Shown: one piece after another, positions 28,330-37,554 of the stretch
Layout of the letters: each line of letters starts with the position of its first letter
How positions within the stretch are numbered: position 1 is the first letter of the stretch
From: UA16 sp002292325
Lineage (GTDB): Bacteria; Bacteroidota; Bacteroidia; Flavobacteriales_D; Sanyastnellaceae
Length of the DNA stretch: 64,000 nt
Direction: 5' to 3'
Assembly (NCBI GenBank): GCA_943788645.1
Contig: CALSRC010000010.1
Location: 124,001 to 188,000 of the forward strand
Notes under the pieces: generated by a model
The model's input: the letters and a program-made list of their open reading frames with translations, nothing else
Told to the model about the DNA's origin: nothing
Databases searched by the model: none
Made by a program: the position numbers and the translations under genes

Positions 28330-29178
28330 ATGAACGACTTATTTTTATCCAATGACCGGCTGAATGCTGGAACTCACACCTGGTCATTTAGTGCAGCTGC
28401 TGCCCTCTTTTTATTATCCTGTGTAATTCTCCTGGGCTCTTGTGGCAAAACAGATACCGAAGCCCCCACCATTTGCACGGAGACGGGCACGGAATTCAGC
28501 GTCCTTGCCGATGAAATTGAAGCGATGGCAGGCACCGGAATGATCATCTTGGATTCGTTTTGCGACAACGAAGAATTGAGCGAAGTGCGATGGGACGTGC
28601 ACAATGCAGCCGACCACGCTCACGAAGAAGGCGAGGCCGATGAAGGCTTTGTTTTGCACAGTGGAACAAACTGGGAAGTGCTCGAAACCAGCTCCCTTTC
28701 GGGAACAAGTAGCGATGCATCATTGACCTTGGACATCCCCTTGACCGTGCGCGGTGTTTGGGATGTTGTCGTATCACTTGTGGATGCGGAAGGCAATGCG
28801 GCAACTGATGTGGTCACGCAGCTGCACATCGAAAACGAGCACATCCCCGAATTTTCTCTTCTTTCAGTCGATGGCGTGGATCCAACGACATGGTCCGGTG
28901 AACCCAGCTGGGCGCAAGGTTCAACCGTCACTATCGAGGGCAATGTGACCGACTCGGACGGACTCAATGCAGTGCAAATTCTGCTCGTAAGAGAATCCGA
29001 TGAAACTGTCATCTGGGAAGCTCCTGCTGCTGAACCTGATGGAGTCACCGAATTTACTTTTGCCCATGCCGTGGTCATTCCTGATGATGCGGATGCTGGT
29101 GAGCACCATGTTGAAATGCTCGCAACAGATGCAGCGGGAAACGAAACAGAGACGGGCTTTCACGTAGAAATTGAATGA
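28330..29178 (+). CDS. DUF4625-like lipoprotein
   Basis: 282 residues with a lipoprotein signal (FLLSCVILLGSC). The mature protein begins DTEAPTIC and has a DUF4625-like domain with ILDSFCDNEELSEVRWDVHNAADHAHEEGEAD. Two Ig-like repeats follow, each with D..G..A..V and ending VSLVDAEGNAATDVV or MLATDAAGNETETG. The His and acidic cluster could bind metal. It is co-oriented with the TonB receptor, which fits a surface lipoprotein partner. A terminator-like hairpin follows at 29185. Confidence 0.7.
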   Translation: MNDLFLSNDRLNAGTHTWSFSAAAALFLLSCVILLGSCGKTDTEAPTICTETGTEFSVLADEIEAMAGTGMIILDSFCDNEELSEVRWDVHNAADHAHEEGEADEGFVLHSGTNWEVLETSSLSGTSSDASLTLDIPLTVRGVWDVVVSLVDAEGNAATDVVTQLHIENEHIPEFSLLSVDGVDPTTWSGEPSWAQGSTVTIEGNVTDSDGLNAVQILLVRESDETVIWEAPAAEPDGVTEFTFAHAVVIPDDADAGEHHVEMLATDAAGNETETGFHVEIE

Positions 29179-29184
29179 GCCTTC

Positions 29185-29220
29185 AAGCTTCCTTGTCCAT
29201 TCCGGGCGGGGAAGCTTTTT
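29185..29220 (+). terminator. Rho-independent terminator after the TonB/DUF4625-like operon
   Basis: AAGCTTCC and GGAAGCTT form a perfect 8-bp stem with a 17-base loop, followed directly by T residues. It is 6 bases after the stop codon at 29178. Confidence 0.7.
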
Positions 29221-29344
29221 CACTTTGGAGTCATTCAATCTTCCATTCGCTCGAGATGACCTCAGGATTTTGGCATGGACTTTCATGCTAAATTGTCCAT
29301 TAAAATTGAATTCGTTTTAAAAACAACGTTTTTCGTTTCAACTC

Positions 29345-30592
29345 ATGCGGACGAACCTGCTGATTTTTAATTTCTTTTTGGCGTTCACCGCCTCTGCCCA
29401 ATTGATCATGCCGCACGAAGAGTCCGAGCACGAGGGCACTTGGCTTCAATGGCCCCACAATTACACCTACGGTTTTGGTGCGGAGGACTTGGAAATGAGC
29501 TGGGTCGAAATGACAGCGGCATTGACCAGCGGAGAGCGGGTTCACCTCATCGCCTATGCGGAAGAAGAGGTGATGCACATCTCGAATTTACTTGAAGCCG
29601 CCGAAGTCGACATGGGACAAGTCGACTTCCAAGTCTGCCCCACCGATGATTTCTGGGTCCGGGACAATGGACCCATTTTTGTGCAGAGCGGTGCAGGGGA
29701 GTGGCTGATTTTGGATTGGGGATTCAATGGCTGGGGCGGCGACGCACCCTTTGCTTTAGACGATGCTGTCCCGACGGCCATCGCATCCAACCTGGACCTC
29801 GAAGTCATCGACCTCAGCGCCATGGTGTTGGAAGGAGGGGCCATCGAAATCGATGGCCAAGGCACCCTCATGGCAACGCGATCATCCATTACCGGTGAAG
29901 ATCGAAATCCGGGGTTGACCGAAGCTGAAATCGAGATCTACTTGAGCGAATACATCGGTGTGGAGCAATTTATTTGGCTCGATGGCCTATTCGGAGGTAC
30001 GGAAGACATCACCGATCAACACATTGACGGTTTTGTCAAATTTGCTGGAGATCACACCCTCGTCACCATGGAGGATGCCGATTTGAATTACTGGTATGTC
30101 AGCAACAGTGATCGAGCGATTATCGATCAAGCGGTCAACGCTTCTGGCACTCCTTACACCCGAGTCAACCTCCCCTTAACGCAATTTCCTGTCCAGACAA
30201 CATGGGGACAAAATGTCGGATTTCGCAGCAGCTATGTGAATTATTATGTGGCCAACGCCGTCGTCCTGGTGCCTGCCTACGACGATCCTATGGATGCCGT
30301 CGCGCTCGAAATCATCCAAGGCCTTTACCCCGAAAGAACGGCGGTAGGCATCAATTGCCAGAACATGGTTTTATACGGAGGCATGGTTCATTGTGTAACA
30401 CAGCAACAGCCGATGGGCTCTGGGGCTATGTCATTGCATACGCCACCGCCCAATGAAGACCATGGAGCTTGCGTCAAACTCTTGGACCTCGTTGGGCGTG
30501 AAATCCAGCATCCTGAGGCAGGGCAGCTGTTCTTCCGTGTTTATCAAGACGGATGGGCGGCGAAAGCAATGAGGACGATCGATGGGCCATAA
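29345..30592 (+). CDS. Secreted agmatine/peptidyl-arginine deiminase family protein
   Basis: 415 residues. A signal peptide (MRTNLLIFNFFLAFTASAQ) precedes the pentein catalytic domain: MPHEESEHEGTWLQWPHN, DDFWVRDNGPIFV (substrate Asp/Trp/Arg loop), GGAIEIDGQGTLM, TDQHIDGFVKFA (catalytic His) and YGGMVHCVTQQQP (catalytic Cys). Cytoplasmic agmatine deiminases lack a signal, so a secreted form recalls the Porphyromonas peptidyl-arginine deiminase. The tail (LLDLVGREIQHPEAGQLFFRVY) looks like the end of a T9SS type-A domain. Whether it acts on agmatine or on protein arginine cannot be told. Confidence 0.85.
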   Translation: MRTNLLIFNFFLAFTASAQLIMPHEESEHEGTWLQWPHNYTYGFGAEDLEMSWVEMTAALTSGERVHLIAYAEEEVMHISNLLEAAEVDMGQVDFQVCPTDDFWVRDNGPIFVQSGAGEWLILDWGFNGWGGDAPFALDDAVPTAIASNLDLEVIDLSAMVLEGGAIEIDGQGTLMATRSSITGEDRNPGLTEAEIEIYLSEYIGVEQFIWLDGLFGGTEDITDQHIDGFVKFAGDHTLVTMEDADLNYWYVSNSDRAIIDQAVNASGTPYTRVNLPLTQFPVQTTWGQNVGFRSSYVNYYVANAVVLVPAYDDPMDAVALEIIQGLYPERTAVGINCQNMVLYGGMVHCVTQQQPMGSGAMSLHTPPPNEDHGACVKLLDLVGREIQHPEAGQLFFRVYQDGWAAKAMRTIDGP

Positions 30593-30608
30593 CCTGGCCC
30601 ACCCCATC

Positions 30609-31814
30609 TTAAAGCTTGATTTTAGGACTGAAATTCACCTGAACCCAGGCCCAATTTTGCCAAGGCCCCGCTCCTTCCATTCTATTTTGGAATGCGTACA
30701 TATCCTCCGTCGCTTTCATCCACGACCAACCAACGAACCACTTCACATCCTTCGATGGCTGCACTTGAAGAACCGCATCCCATTCATTTGCGAGCAGCGT
30801 TCTTCGATCTGATTGATAAAAACGATGGTATCTGACATCCCATGTTGCAATGCGCTCTAAGATGTGAAAGTCACGCTTCCATTGCAGGTGAAGGTTGGTC
30901 AAACCATTGGCAGGACCTCCAACATAGAAGTGATCCATCCAACCGTAATGCCGATGATTCGTTCCTAAAAATGGCTTGAAGAAATCAAGACCACTCCCAT
31001 CGCCTCCATCACTTCCTTGCAACCAATCGACCCCCAGTTTCACCTTTCCCAGTTCAGCCGAAGCATACCTTAATTCTGCCACCCCCATGAAGACCATTTC
31101 TTCCGCATTTTCAGCGGTTGCAACTGCTGACTGACCATAGCCTTCGAGCAAACTTGAAACCCCCTGTGTGGTTCCTGCCTCCCATGTAAACCCATACGTC
31201 ATCAAAGTTTGCGCGGCATCCCTCGAATTGTGTTGATCGAAGTAAAGCAGCGACAGGCGTTGATTCGACGCTTCATATACATGGTGAAACATGAGCCGGG
31301 TGATTCCATTGGGTGCATCCCACGTCAATGCTGCAGTCGACTTTCCCAGTCCCGAAGTCTGATCCCATCGGATACCATCAAGAAAACGACCCGACTGAGA
31401 CCAATCGACAGCTCCTACGATTCGCTCGTTGTCGAAAGCAATTTTTTGACGTCCAAACGTGAGCCGGGTCTTATCGTTGGGCTTCCATGCACCCCATGAT
31501 TCCGAGGCTGAAACACGCCCATGCTGCTCACCCGTTCCCGCCGGATCTCCAAAGACCCGGACATCTTGAAAACCCAATTTTACCTCCCACTTTCCCTCAC
31601 CATGGCGCCAAGCGATGCGCGTTCGTTGTTGCGAAAAAAGAGACCCTTGCTCCAGGGGCTGTAAAAGTCGACGGTACCCCTCCCTCCATTCCAACCGAGG
31701 CCGAACTTGCAAGTCAACTTCATCTGCAGTCAAATCCTGCGCCGTTGTTTCACTACCCCCCCCTGCCACCACAAGAAAAATCAGCAACCAAAAAGAATGT
31801 ACCAGCTTCATCAT
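30609..31814 (-). CDS. Alginate-export-type outer-membrane porin
   Basis: 401 residues, signal peptide MMKLVHSFWLLIFLVVAGGG, then beta-barrel strands. LQVRPRLEWREGYRR, FSQQRTRIAWRHGEGKWEVKLGFQDVRV and LTFGRQKIAFDNERIVG are characteristic of the alginate_exp (AlgE-like) family. In Bacteroidota such barrels are used for varied anionic or small solutes. Other in-frame starts exist at 31844 (ATG) and 31853 (GTG); 31814 places the signal at the N-terminus. It is divergent from the redox operon, so the two may share regulation. No alginate biosynthesis genes are near. Confidence 0.75.
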   Translation of the reverse strand: MMKLVHSFWLLIFLVVAGGGSETTAQDLTADEVDLQVRPRLEWREGYRRLLQPLEQGSLFSQQRTRIAWRHGEGKWEVKLGFQDVRVFGDPAGTGEQHGRVSASESWGAWKPNDKTRLTFGRQKIAFDNERIVGAVDWSQSGRFLDGIRWDQTSGLGKSTAALTWDAPNGITRLMFHHVYEASNQRLSLLYFDQHNSRDAAQTLMTYGFTWEAGTTQGVSSLLEGYGQSAVATAENAEEMVFMGVAELRYASAELGKVKLGVDWLQGSDGGDGSGLDFFKPFLGTNHRHYGWMDHFYVGGPANGLTNLHLQWKRDFHILERIATWDVRYHRFYQSDRRTLLANEWDAVLQVQPSKDVKWFVGWSWMKATEDMYAFQNRMEGAGPWQNWAWVQVNFSPKIKL

Positions 31815-31930
31815 CGCTCCGTTTTTTTTCGCGAAATTATCCATTCTAATCACGTTAAAAAAGCCCTGCGAATCGCAAAAACTAAAGTTCTGCGCATTCG
31901 CTTATCAAGATTTGGAGGTAATTTTGATTC

Positions 31931-33524
31931 ATGTGGCTGAGAGGATATGCAACGTACGTTCGACAGTTGACGGAAAAATCGGCTGAGATTTGCCTGTCGT
32001 GCGAAAAAGGCGTTGCTTGTCCAGCCGTTTTGCCAGGCCAATTTATCGTTCTGGAGGCGCCGACGAAATCAGGAATCCAACTGGCTTCCTTTTCGGTTGT
32101 AAGGGTGCAAGACCAACAACTCTTCTTAGGAATAAAACAAGTCCGAAAGGGTGGTGTTTCTGAATGGGCCAATCAACTCAAATCATCGGAATCCGTTCGC
32201 TTTGCCGGGCCATATGGTTCGTTTTTGCCCGAGGACAATGATTCAGGGCATGTGTTAATTGCCGGTGGGAGCGGAATCACTCCGATTTTTGCCTTGCTTC
32301 AGCACTTTCTGGCTCGCCATGTTGTTCCCGAATTGATTTACTTCAATGAAGACCCAGATCAGGTCATGTACGGTGATGAATTGCGCAAAGCGCATCGCGA
32401 TGGCTTTTGCAATATCATCGAAGTATTCGACCGAAATGTGCTCACTGCATTGGATCAAGTGAAGTTCCAAAGCAAGGCCGTTTACGTGTGTGGTCCGACG
32501 GTGCTTTCTGCTGAAATCGAACAAGCCCTCATTGGACGTGGCCAAAAATCCTTGGCGCTAGAATCCTACGCTTCGCTGATACCAGATGGTCCAGCCGGTA
32601 GTTTCATTTGGGAAACCAAAAGTGGCCAGGAGCAGAACGTGCAAGTGAAGCGCGGACAGTCGGTTCTCGATGCCGCTTCGGAATGCGGGGTTCAAATCGA
32701 CTTCGCGTGCCGAGTCGGCCAATGCAAATCATGCGCAGTGCATGTCAAAAAAGGGACCGTAATGGTGGATGACGGGGTAATCTCATCCGGAAACGAGGCG
32801 CTGAGCTGCTTGGCTGTACTTCACGGTTCAGATCCAATTGTTCTTTCACAAAGACGCAGCTGGAGTCGGTCCAAGTGGGTGGTCGCTGCGCTCCTCATCG
32901 CATTCGTATCCATCGGCATCTGGGCTGTTCCCCCAGGAATCGGACTTCGCTCAAAGGGCACCATGAACACAGGACATGAAAACCTGAAATGCGAGTCCTG
33001 CCATACCCCAGCTGATGGGACGCTCCGGCAACAATTGGGGCATAATGCCCGGGTGGCACTCGGAATACTCGACGACGATTGGGCCGATGTGGGCCATTCC
33101 CACGTATCCAACACCGAATGCCAGGGTTGCCACGATCGCCCCAATGACCGACATCCGGTGTCACGCTTCGAAGAAATAAGATTTGCTGAGCAACGATTGA
33201 CCTTGGGGCCCCCATCGTTGTGTCAACTGCCATGGTGAGCATACAGGTCAGCGGATCGCTCGGGTCGAGACCGGTTTCTGTGTCAATTGCCACGGTGATT
33301 TGGATGTAGCCAACGACCCCATCGACGTCCCTCATTCCGAACTCGTTGCGAGTGGGGAATGGTCCACCTGTTTGACATGCCACGATTTTCATGGAAATCA
33401 TGTCTACGACGTACCTATAAAAATGGAAAATCGACTGCGCCTAAGCGAAATTCAAGCTTACTTTGAAGGAGGCAAAGACCCGTACGGTGAGCAAAAGAAA
33501 TACCTTCCCAAGGAAACTCCATGA
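31931..33524 (+). CDS. Flavin reductase-[2Fe-2S]-TM-multihaem cytochrome fusion (frameshift near 33205-33213)
   Basis: Reconstructed as 530 residues. Residues 1-105 are an FAD-binding-like domain (PGQFIVLEAP, LASFSVV). Residues 107-210 are NAD(P)-binding (HVLIAGGSGITPIF, VYVCGPT). Residues 235-305 are a plant-type [2Fe-2S] domain with Cys260, 265, 268 and 293. Residues 316-336 form one membrane helix, then CESCH and CQGCH. Here a run of C in ggggccccc is one base too long. Removing one C continues into CVNCH, CVNCH and CLTCH and ends KKYLPKETP at 33524, giving five CXXCH sites. Electrons should pass from cytosolic NAD(P)H to periplasmic haems. As sequenced, the frame stops at 33238. Confidence 0.75.
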
Positions 33525-33543
33525 TTAGGATAACTAACTCAAG

Positions 33544-34383
33544 ATGAAAAATAACACCGTCAAATTCTGGGGCATCACGGCCCTTCTATTTGTCCTTTTG
33601 GGCGTTTACCTGTTTGCCACGGCACCGGCGCCTTTGCAAACTCAAGAACAAACGATCTATGCTATGTCAGCTGAGGACGCGTTGGATTTATTGGCCCACG
33701 AAAACAATGTTACGCGCACCCTATTCACGAAATCCATTGTACAGCAAGGCAAAGCCCACGGCCTTAAATTCTCTGAAGATTGGAGGGATCGCGATGTGGT
33801 GGCGGGTCCGTTACCTGCACTGTTTTTGCGCGGTATTTCCGAGTCAATTGCGCGAAACGGTGTGCCACTGGGATTGTATCTCGGTTCGGATTTTCCCATC
33901 GAATCTTCCAATCGATTTGAAGGCAAGCAAAAGGAAGAGTTCGCTGCTATGCGAGAAGATGGCAAGGTCCGATATTTTCGAGACACGGAATCCCAAGCCG
34001 TTCTTGCAATGTATCCTGATTATGCATCTGCGCCTGCATGCGTGTCTTGCCATAACGACCACGCGTCATCATCCAAAACAGACTGGGAGCTCGGCGATAT
34101 CATGGGGGCCACCACGTGGTCGTATCCGAACGATTCTCTGACCATGGACGAATTCGTTTCCGTGCTCTCCGCCTACCGGGAGGGCGTTTCAGATGTCTGG
34201 CTTGAATACCTTTCCGAATTTGACGACATGACAGAGGCCGAGCGTCCCGAATTTGGAGCACTTTGGCCCGTGGAATCAGCACAACTCCCTTCGATATCGG
34301 CCCTGCATGACAGTTTGAACACATTGACTTCTCCCCTGCTGATGGAATCCTTGCTAAGTTTTTCTGAACGTGCAGACAGCTGA
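33544..34383 (+). CDS. DUF3365 (Tll0287-like) haem-binding protein
   Basis: 279 residues. One N-terminal membrane helix (FWGITALLFVLLGVYLFA) anchors a periplasmic domain. YPDYASAPACVSCHNDHASSSKTDWELGDIMGA holds the single c-type haem site CVSCH with the family-typical context of DUF3365/Tll0287-like sensors. FLRGISESIARNGV and RFEGKQKEEFAAMREDGKVRYFRD fit the same fold. Family members bind haem and are often signalling inputs; here no kinase part exists. It follows the fusion protein by 19 bases, so it probably exchanges electrons with it or reports its redox state. Confidence 0.8.
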   Translation: MKNNTVKFWGITALLFVLLGVYLFATAPAPLQTQEQTIYAMSAEDALDLLAHENNVTRTLFTKSIVQQGKAHGLKFSEDWRDRDVVAGPLPALFLRGISESIARNGVPLGLYLGSDFPIESSNRFEGKQKEEFAAMREDGKVRYFRDTESQAVLAMYPDYASAPACVSCHNDHASSSKTDWELGDIMGATTWSYPNDSLTMDEFVSVLSAYREGVSDVWLEYLSEFDDMTEAERPEFGALWPVESAQLPSISALHDSLNTLTSPLLMESLLSFSERADS

Positions 34384-34843
34384 GATTAAAAAAAATGTGG
34401 AGCGGCTCACCTGGCTTGCTCTTTTGGTCATGGTAGGCGGAACGCTTGCGAAAGCCAATGAATGGGATGCATTGGCTCTCCAACAAACCGATGCCTACCG
34501 CAACATTTCCGGGGGCATCCTGGGGAGCATCATCGTCCTGCAATGGTGGCTAAGCATTGCACGAATCATTTTCCAAAGCAGCGGAAATAGTTGGGACCGA
34601 TGGGTGAAATTTCATCATTATCTGGCACTTTTATTGCCCTTCGCCACCCTCGCTCACAGCCTACAGTTGGGCTATGGGTTACTCGCTATACTCCCGCTGG
34701 TATTGCTAACGGCGTCAATCGCAGGAGCCAGAATCGATGAAAAATCCAGCAACAACCAGTTTCTTCATGTGCACATTGTTTGTTCTGCCCTGACCTTGAT
34801 TCTGACGTTGGTCCATGTCTTCATGGTCGTGATGTACCGGTAA
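34370..34843 (+). CDS. Cytochrome-b-like four-helix membrane protein
   Basis: 157 residues beginning at GTG 34370, overlapping the previous gene by 14 bases; no usable ATG is near. About four helices carry paired His residues: KFHHYLALLLPFATLAHSL and FLHVHIVCSALTLILTLVHV, spaced as in b-type haem four-helix bundles. This makes a membrane haem protein likely, possibly passing electrons between quinol and the c-haems of the operon. No specific family was recognised. It ends the redox operon. Confidence 0.65.
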   Translation: MQTAEIKKNVERLTWLALLVMVGGTLAKANEWDALALQQTDAYRNISGGILGSIIVLQWWLSIARIIFQSSGNSWDRWVKFHHYLALLLPFATLAHSLQLGYGLLAILPLVLLTASIAGARIDEKSSNNQFLHVHIVCSALTLILTLVHVFMVVMYR

Positions 34844-34865
34844 CGTACGGTAACGAATCCCGGAA

Positions 34866-35411
34866 TCACTCAAACGATACCGACGCCACTTCGAGTTCGA
34901 ACGGTTGAGCAGTGCCGTCGTATTTCATCAGACCAAAGCGGATGACTTCACTGAGTTCTTTGGCCGGATTGACCATTCCGAGCACTCCCCGACCAGGTTG
35001 TTCCCACACGAAATTCTTCAACGGAATGACGACATCGCTCCATTCTTCAGAAACAGCAAAGTCCGTTTGGGCATTCGGCAAGTACCAAGCATATTGTGTG
35101 TCAAACACAATCTTGAACGGTCCTCCCGTGCCTTTGCAGCGGATGTGCACGGCATCAAATTCTGTGAGGTTGAATGCCTTCCAAGGGCTTCGAATGGAAC
35201 TGAATCCACCATTGTTCTCCAACCGCGTATGGCCGTACCAGCGGAAGCCGTCCTCCTGCCATTGCACGGCTCCTTCCGATACACCGCCCATAACATTGTC
35301 ATTTTGGATCGTCCAAGAATTGACGGCATTTCCACTGGAATCAAAGTTGAATTTCAACAACGGATTGAGAAGCGAAGCGGCCATGACAAAAAGCAGTGTA
35401 GTAAATGACAT
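34866..35411 (-). CDS. CIA30-like exported protein
   Basis: 181 residues. A short hydrophobic leader (MSFTTLLFVMAASLL) is followed by FDSSGNAVNSWTIQNDNVMGGVSEG, the CIA30 signature (W..NDxVMGGxS), then FSSIRSPWKAFNLTEFDAVHIRCKG. This is the jelly-roll fold of complex I intermediate-associated protein 30. In bacteria the role is unknown and probably carbohydrate- or protein-binding. ATG 35411 is preferred over 35429. It is convergent with the redox operon and 30 bases downstream of trmL. Confidence 0.8.
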   Translation of the reverse strand: MSFTTLLFVMAASLLNPLLKFNFDSSGNAVNSWTIQNDNVMGGVSEGAVQWQEDGFRWYGHTRLENNGGFSSIRSPWKAFNLTEFDAVHIRCKGTGGPFKIVFDTQYAWYLPNAQTDFAVSEEWSDVVIPLKNFVWEQPGRGVLGMVNPAKELSEVIRFGLMKYDGTAQPFELEVASVSFE

Positions 35412-35441
35412 ACGAATGAAACAAACCAAGGAGGCTATGGT

Positions 35442-35915
35442 TCATTGCGCATTCGTTACCAGCTGCTGAAGATTTCTCAATCCATCGTAAACAACGATGC
35501 TCACCGCATTGGCGAGGTTCAGGCTACGGATGTGTTCACTGAGGATGGGGATTTGATACAATTGATCCGGATACTGTGCTAGGAGAGCTGCAGGCAAACC
35601 TTTCGATTCTTTGCCAAAGATCAGGAACATGCCTGCCTCGTATTCAATGTCGTAATGCGGTTTTGAGCCTTTGCTCGAAAGAAAGGCAAAACGGGCATTT
35701 TCATGAACCTCCATGAAATTTTCCAAACTGGGATAGGTGCGCACTTGAAGGTGCTGCCAGTAATCCAACCCAGCCCGTTTGAGGCGGGTATCTGTGATCT
35801 CAAAACCCAAAGGTTCTATGAGGTGCAGAGTGGAACCTGACGCGAGACTCAACCTTCCAATGTTCCCTGTATTGGTTGGGATTTCAGGCTCCACAAGTAC
35901 GATATTGAATCCCAT
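35442..35915 (-). CDS. trmL: tRNA (cytidine(34)-2'-O)-methyltransferase
   Basis: 157 residues, the usual size for this SPOUT enzyme. It methylates the ribose of the wobble base C34/U34 in certain tRNA-Leu species with SAM. Motifs in order: NIVLVEPEIPTNTGNIGRL, FEITDTRLKRAGLDYW, FGKESKGLP and IPILSEHIRSLNLANAVSIVVYD, the last two forming the SAM-binding trefoil knot. The cytoplasmic housekeeping gene sits between unrelated genes. Confidence 0.94.
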   Translation of the reverse strand: MGFNIVLVEPEIPTNTGNIGRLSLASGSTLHLIEPLGFEITDTRLKRAGLDYWQHLQVRTYPSLENFMEVHENARFAFLSSKGSKPHYDIEYEAGMFLIFGKESKGLPAALLAQYPDQLYQIPILSEHIRSLNLANAVSIVVYDGLRNLQQLVTNAQ

Positions 35916-35945
35916 AATAATTGAATTAGGTCGGTGATTACAGCG

Positions 35946-36602
35946 TCAGCGGATCCACTCTTCCAAAGCCGCACGCGTATTCAACATGCTCATGATCGAA
36001 GAGCCCTCTGAAGTCAATTCTCCTCCACCGATGTAGCAATCCCACAACCGACCATCCTTGAACGTCGATAAATTGAAGACCGACTCATCGTACTCGGTGA
36101 CTCCGCATTGTGGAAGCAACCAAGCGTTGCCCCAACGCCCTCTTGGATCCAACGTGAGCAACCAATCATATAGGTAGTTAATCGGATTCATTCGATGCAC
36201 ATACAATTCATTTTGGTCAGCCCTGTCCAATTGAAATGCTTCACCGTCAGCATGCATCATGGCATCAGTCTGAACCTTCTCTGTCGGAATCAACGACATC
36301 TGCCAGACCCGATGCAATGTGATGTTGAAATCGTCATTGTGCTGCTCTGCTTGCTCCAGCTCCTCAAATTGGATGCGGTGCAAGATGGTATGACGCCCCA
36401 CGTCCCGGCGCCGCACTTCCTGGTCATCTTCCCCTCCAAATCGGTCCGCGCTCGGGGCCCATTGTTCGAGGTGAGCTTTCAAGTCAATGGCGGGGTCCCA
36501 CGTTGCATTGGTCTGAACTCCTTCCGCATCCTGATCCTGGACACGCGCGTGGTGAAACGTAACTTCAGGGAAATCTAATTTCCAGTTGATTGACATGCTC
36601 AT
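35946..36602 (-). CDS. Uncharacterised 218-residue protein
   Basis: No signal peptide, membrane helix or recognised domain is visible. The protein is rich in acidic, His and Trp residues (DDQEVRRRDVGRHTILHRIQFEE; RMNPINYLYDWLLTLDPRG). GRWGNAWLLPQCGVTEYDES and GRLWDCYIGGGELTSEG are the most distinctive segments. It is probably cytoplasmic. Its ATG overlaps the stop of a possible 47-codon ORF (ATGA). Function is unknown. Confidence 0.65.
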   Translation of the reverse strand: MSMSINWKLDFPEVTFHHARVQDQDAEGVQTNATWDPAIDLKAHLEQWAPSADRFGGEDDQEVRRRDVGRHTILHRIQFEELEQAEQHNDDFNITLHRVWQMSLIPTEKVQTDAMMHADGEAFQLDRADQNELYVHRMNPINYLYDWLLTLDPRGRWGNAWLLPQCGVTEYDESVFNLSTFKDGRLWDCYIGGGELTSEGSSIMSMLNTRAALEEWIR

Positions 36603-36742
36603 GGTGCAAAATAGCCCAGAACTTCTTGGAGTCCTGCGACTCGATTCAAAATCATGCCTTCCGCTTCTGGAAATTTATTCCGAGCAATCAGCACCCAATC
36701 TCCAAAATTGACCACCAAGGGATAAATGTAGGATTCCCCCAT
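36599..36742 (-). CDS. Possible 47-residue ORF coupled to the next gene
   Basis: The frame begins MGESYIYPLVVNFGDWVLIA and ends QEVLGYFAP. Its TGA overlaps the ATG of the 218-residue gene as ATGA, a common coupling arrangement, and codon use looks natural. Against it, the first ~65 bases overlap the C-terminus of the dockerin-type gene in another frame, and no family is recognised. Confidence 0.3.
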   Translation of the reverse strand: MGESYIYPLVVNFGDWVLIARNKFPEAEGMILNRVAGLQEVLGYFAP

Positions 36743-37554
36743 CGCATTCAAAGGTTACACCCTGTGGCACATCATCCCAAATCAACGTTTCGCCATCAAA
36801 TGAGTAGGCATCGGGGTTCGGTATTGCTTCTGACAAATCCAAGGAAGCCCAGTAGGATTCGTCGCATGCCGCGGCATCACAATAATACGTGTAGATTAAG
36901 CCCTCTAAAAACTCGTACATCGTAGTGGCATCTTCTACGTTGTCACTTGGCGACCACAGCCACCTTCCTTCAACCGTGTAAGCGGGATCTTCGCATGACT
37001 GACCAAATTCACCAAGCAGACCCAATACATCCACCACGGTCACGGTTCCATCCCCATCTCCATCGTATTGGAGGTTGCAGTCAGGCTCGATGGGTTCACT
37101 GACATCCACACCAACATTCCCTCCCAACGTCCAGGTTCCATATTCCTCTCCGCTGTTGGGCCAGGTGTCGACTTCCCAAACATAGGTAATCCTCGATGAG
37201 ACAAGCCACGGGATTGCCGTTGTTGAAAGCGGAATCGTTCGTCAGCAAAACAGAAACATACATCGTATCCGTCACCGGCATGTCAAAATCAAAGGACACG
37301 AAATTCTCATCGACCAACGTTTCTTCATGCAGCACATTGCCCTGTGAATCGGTGAATTCCCATTCCATTACATTCTCTGAAGAAGGCCAGGTCAGATAGC
37401 CCCCGGGGTGGTAAATGTTAATGGAATTCGGTAAGGACCCGACATTGACAACAAGTCCCATCTGATCACAATCGACCCCTGTGGTGACCTGCGCTTCTGA
37501 CAATGGGCCAAAGCCAAAAATGGCGGCCATGAGCATGCTTATGTGATATTTCAT
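36675..37554 (-). CDS. Secreted dockerin-like protein (frameshift near 37183-37187)
   Basis: Two overlapping frames join into one 292-residue protein if one base is removed near 37185 (the gg of ataggtaa). The product then reads IEDYYVWEVDTWPNSGEE, matching the layout of its paralogue at 63144-63803. The N-terminus is MKYHISMLMAAIFGFGPLSEAQV (signal). The first domain (residues ~25-150) is shared with that paralogue: NVGSLPNSINIYHPGGY, WEFTDSQGN. Then come YDGDGDGTVTVVDVLGLLGEFG, a dockerin/EF-hand-like Ca2+ motif, and a lipocalin-like C-terminus (GRWLWSPSDN, GQFWRLGADC). Unlike the paralogue it has no clear T9SS tail. Confidence 0.65.

Noticed and set aside
33300..33524. Separate 74-codon cytochrome gene
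   Set aside because: It begins with TTG, and its frame continues upstream through two more CXXCH motifs into the fusion gene once one C is removed.
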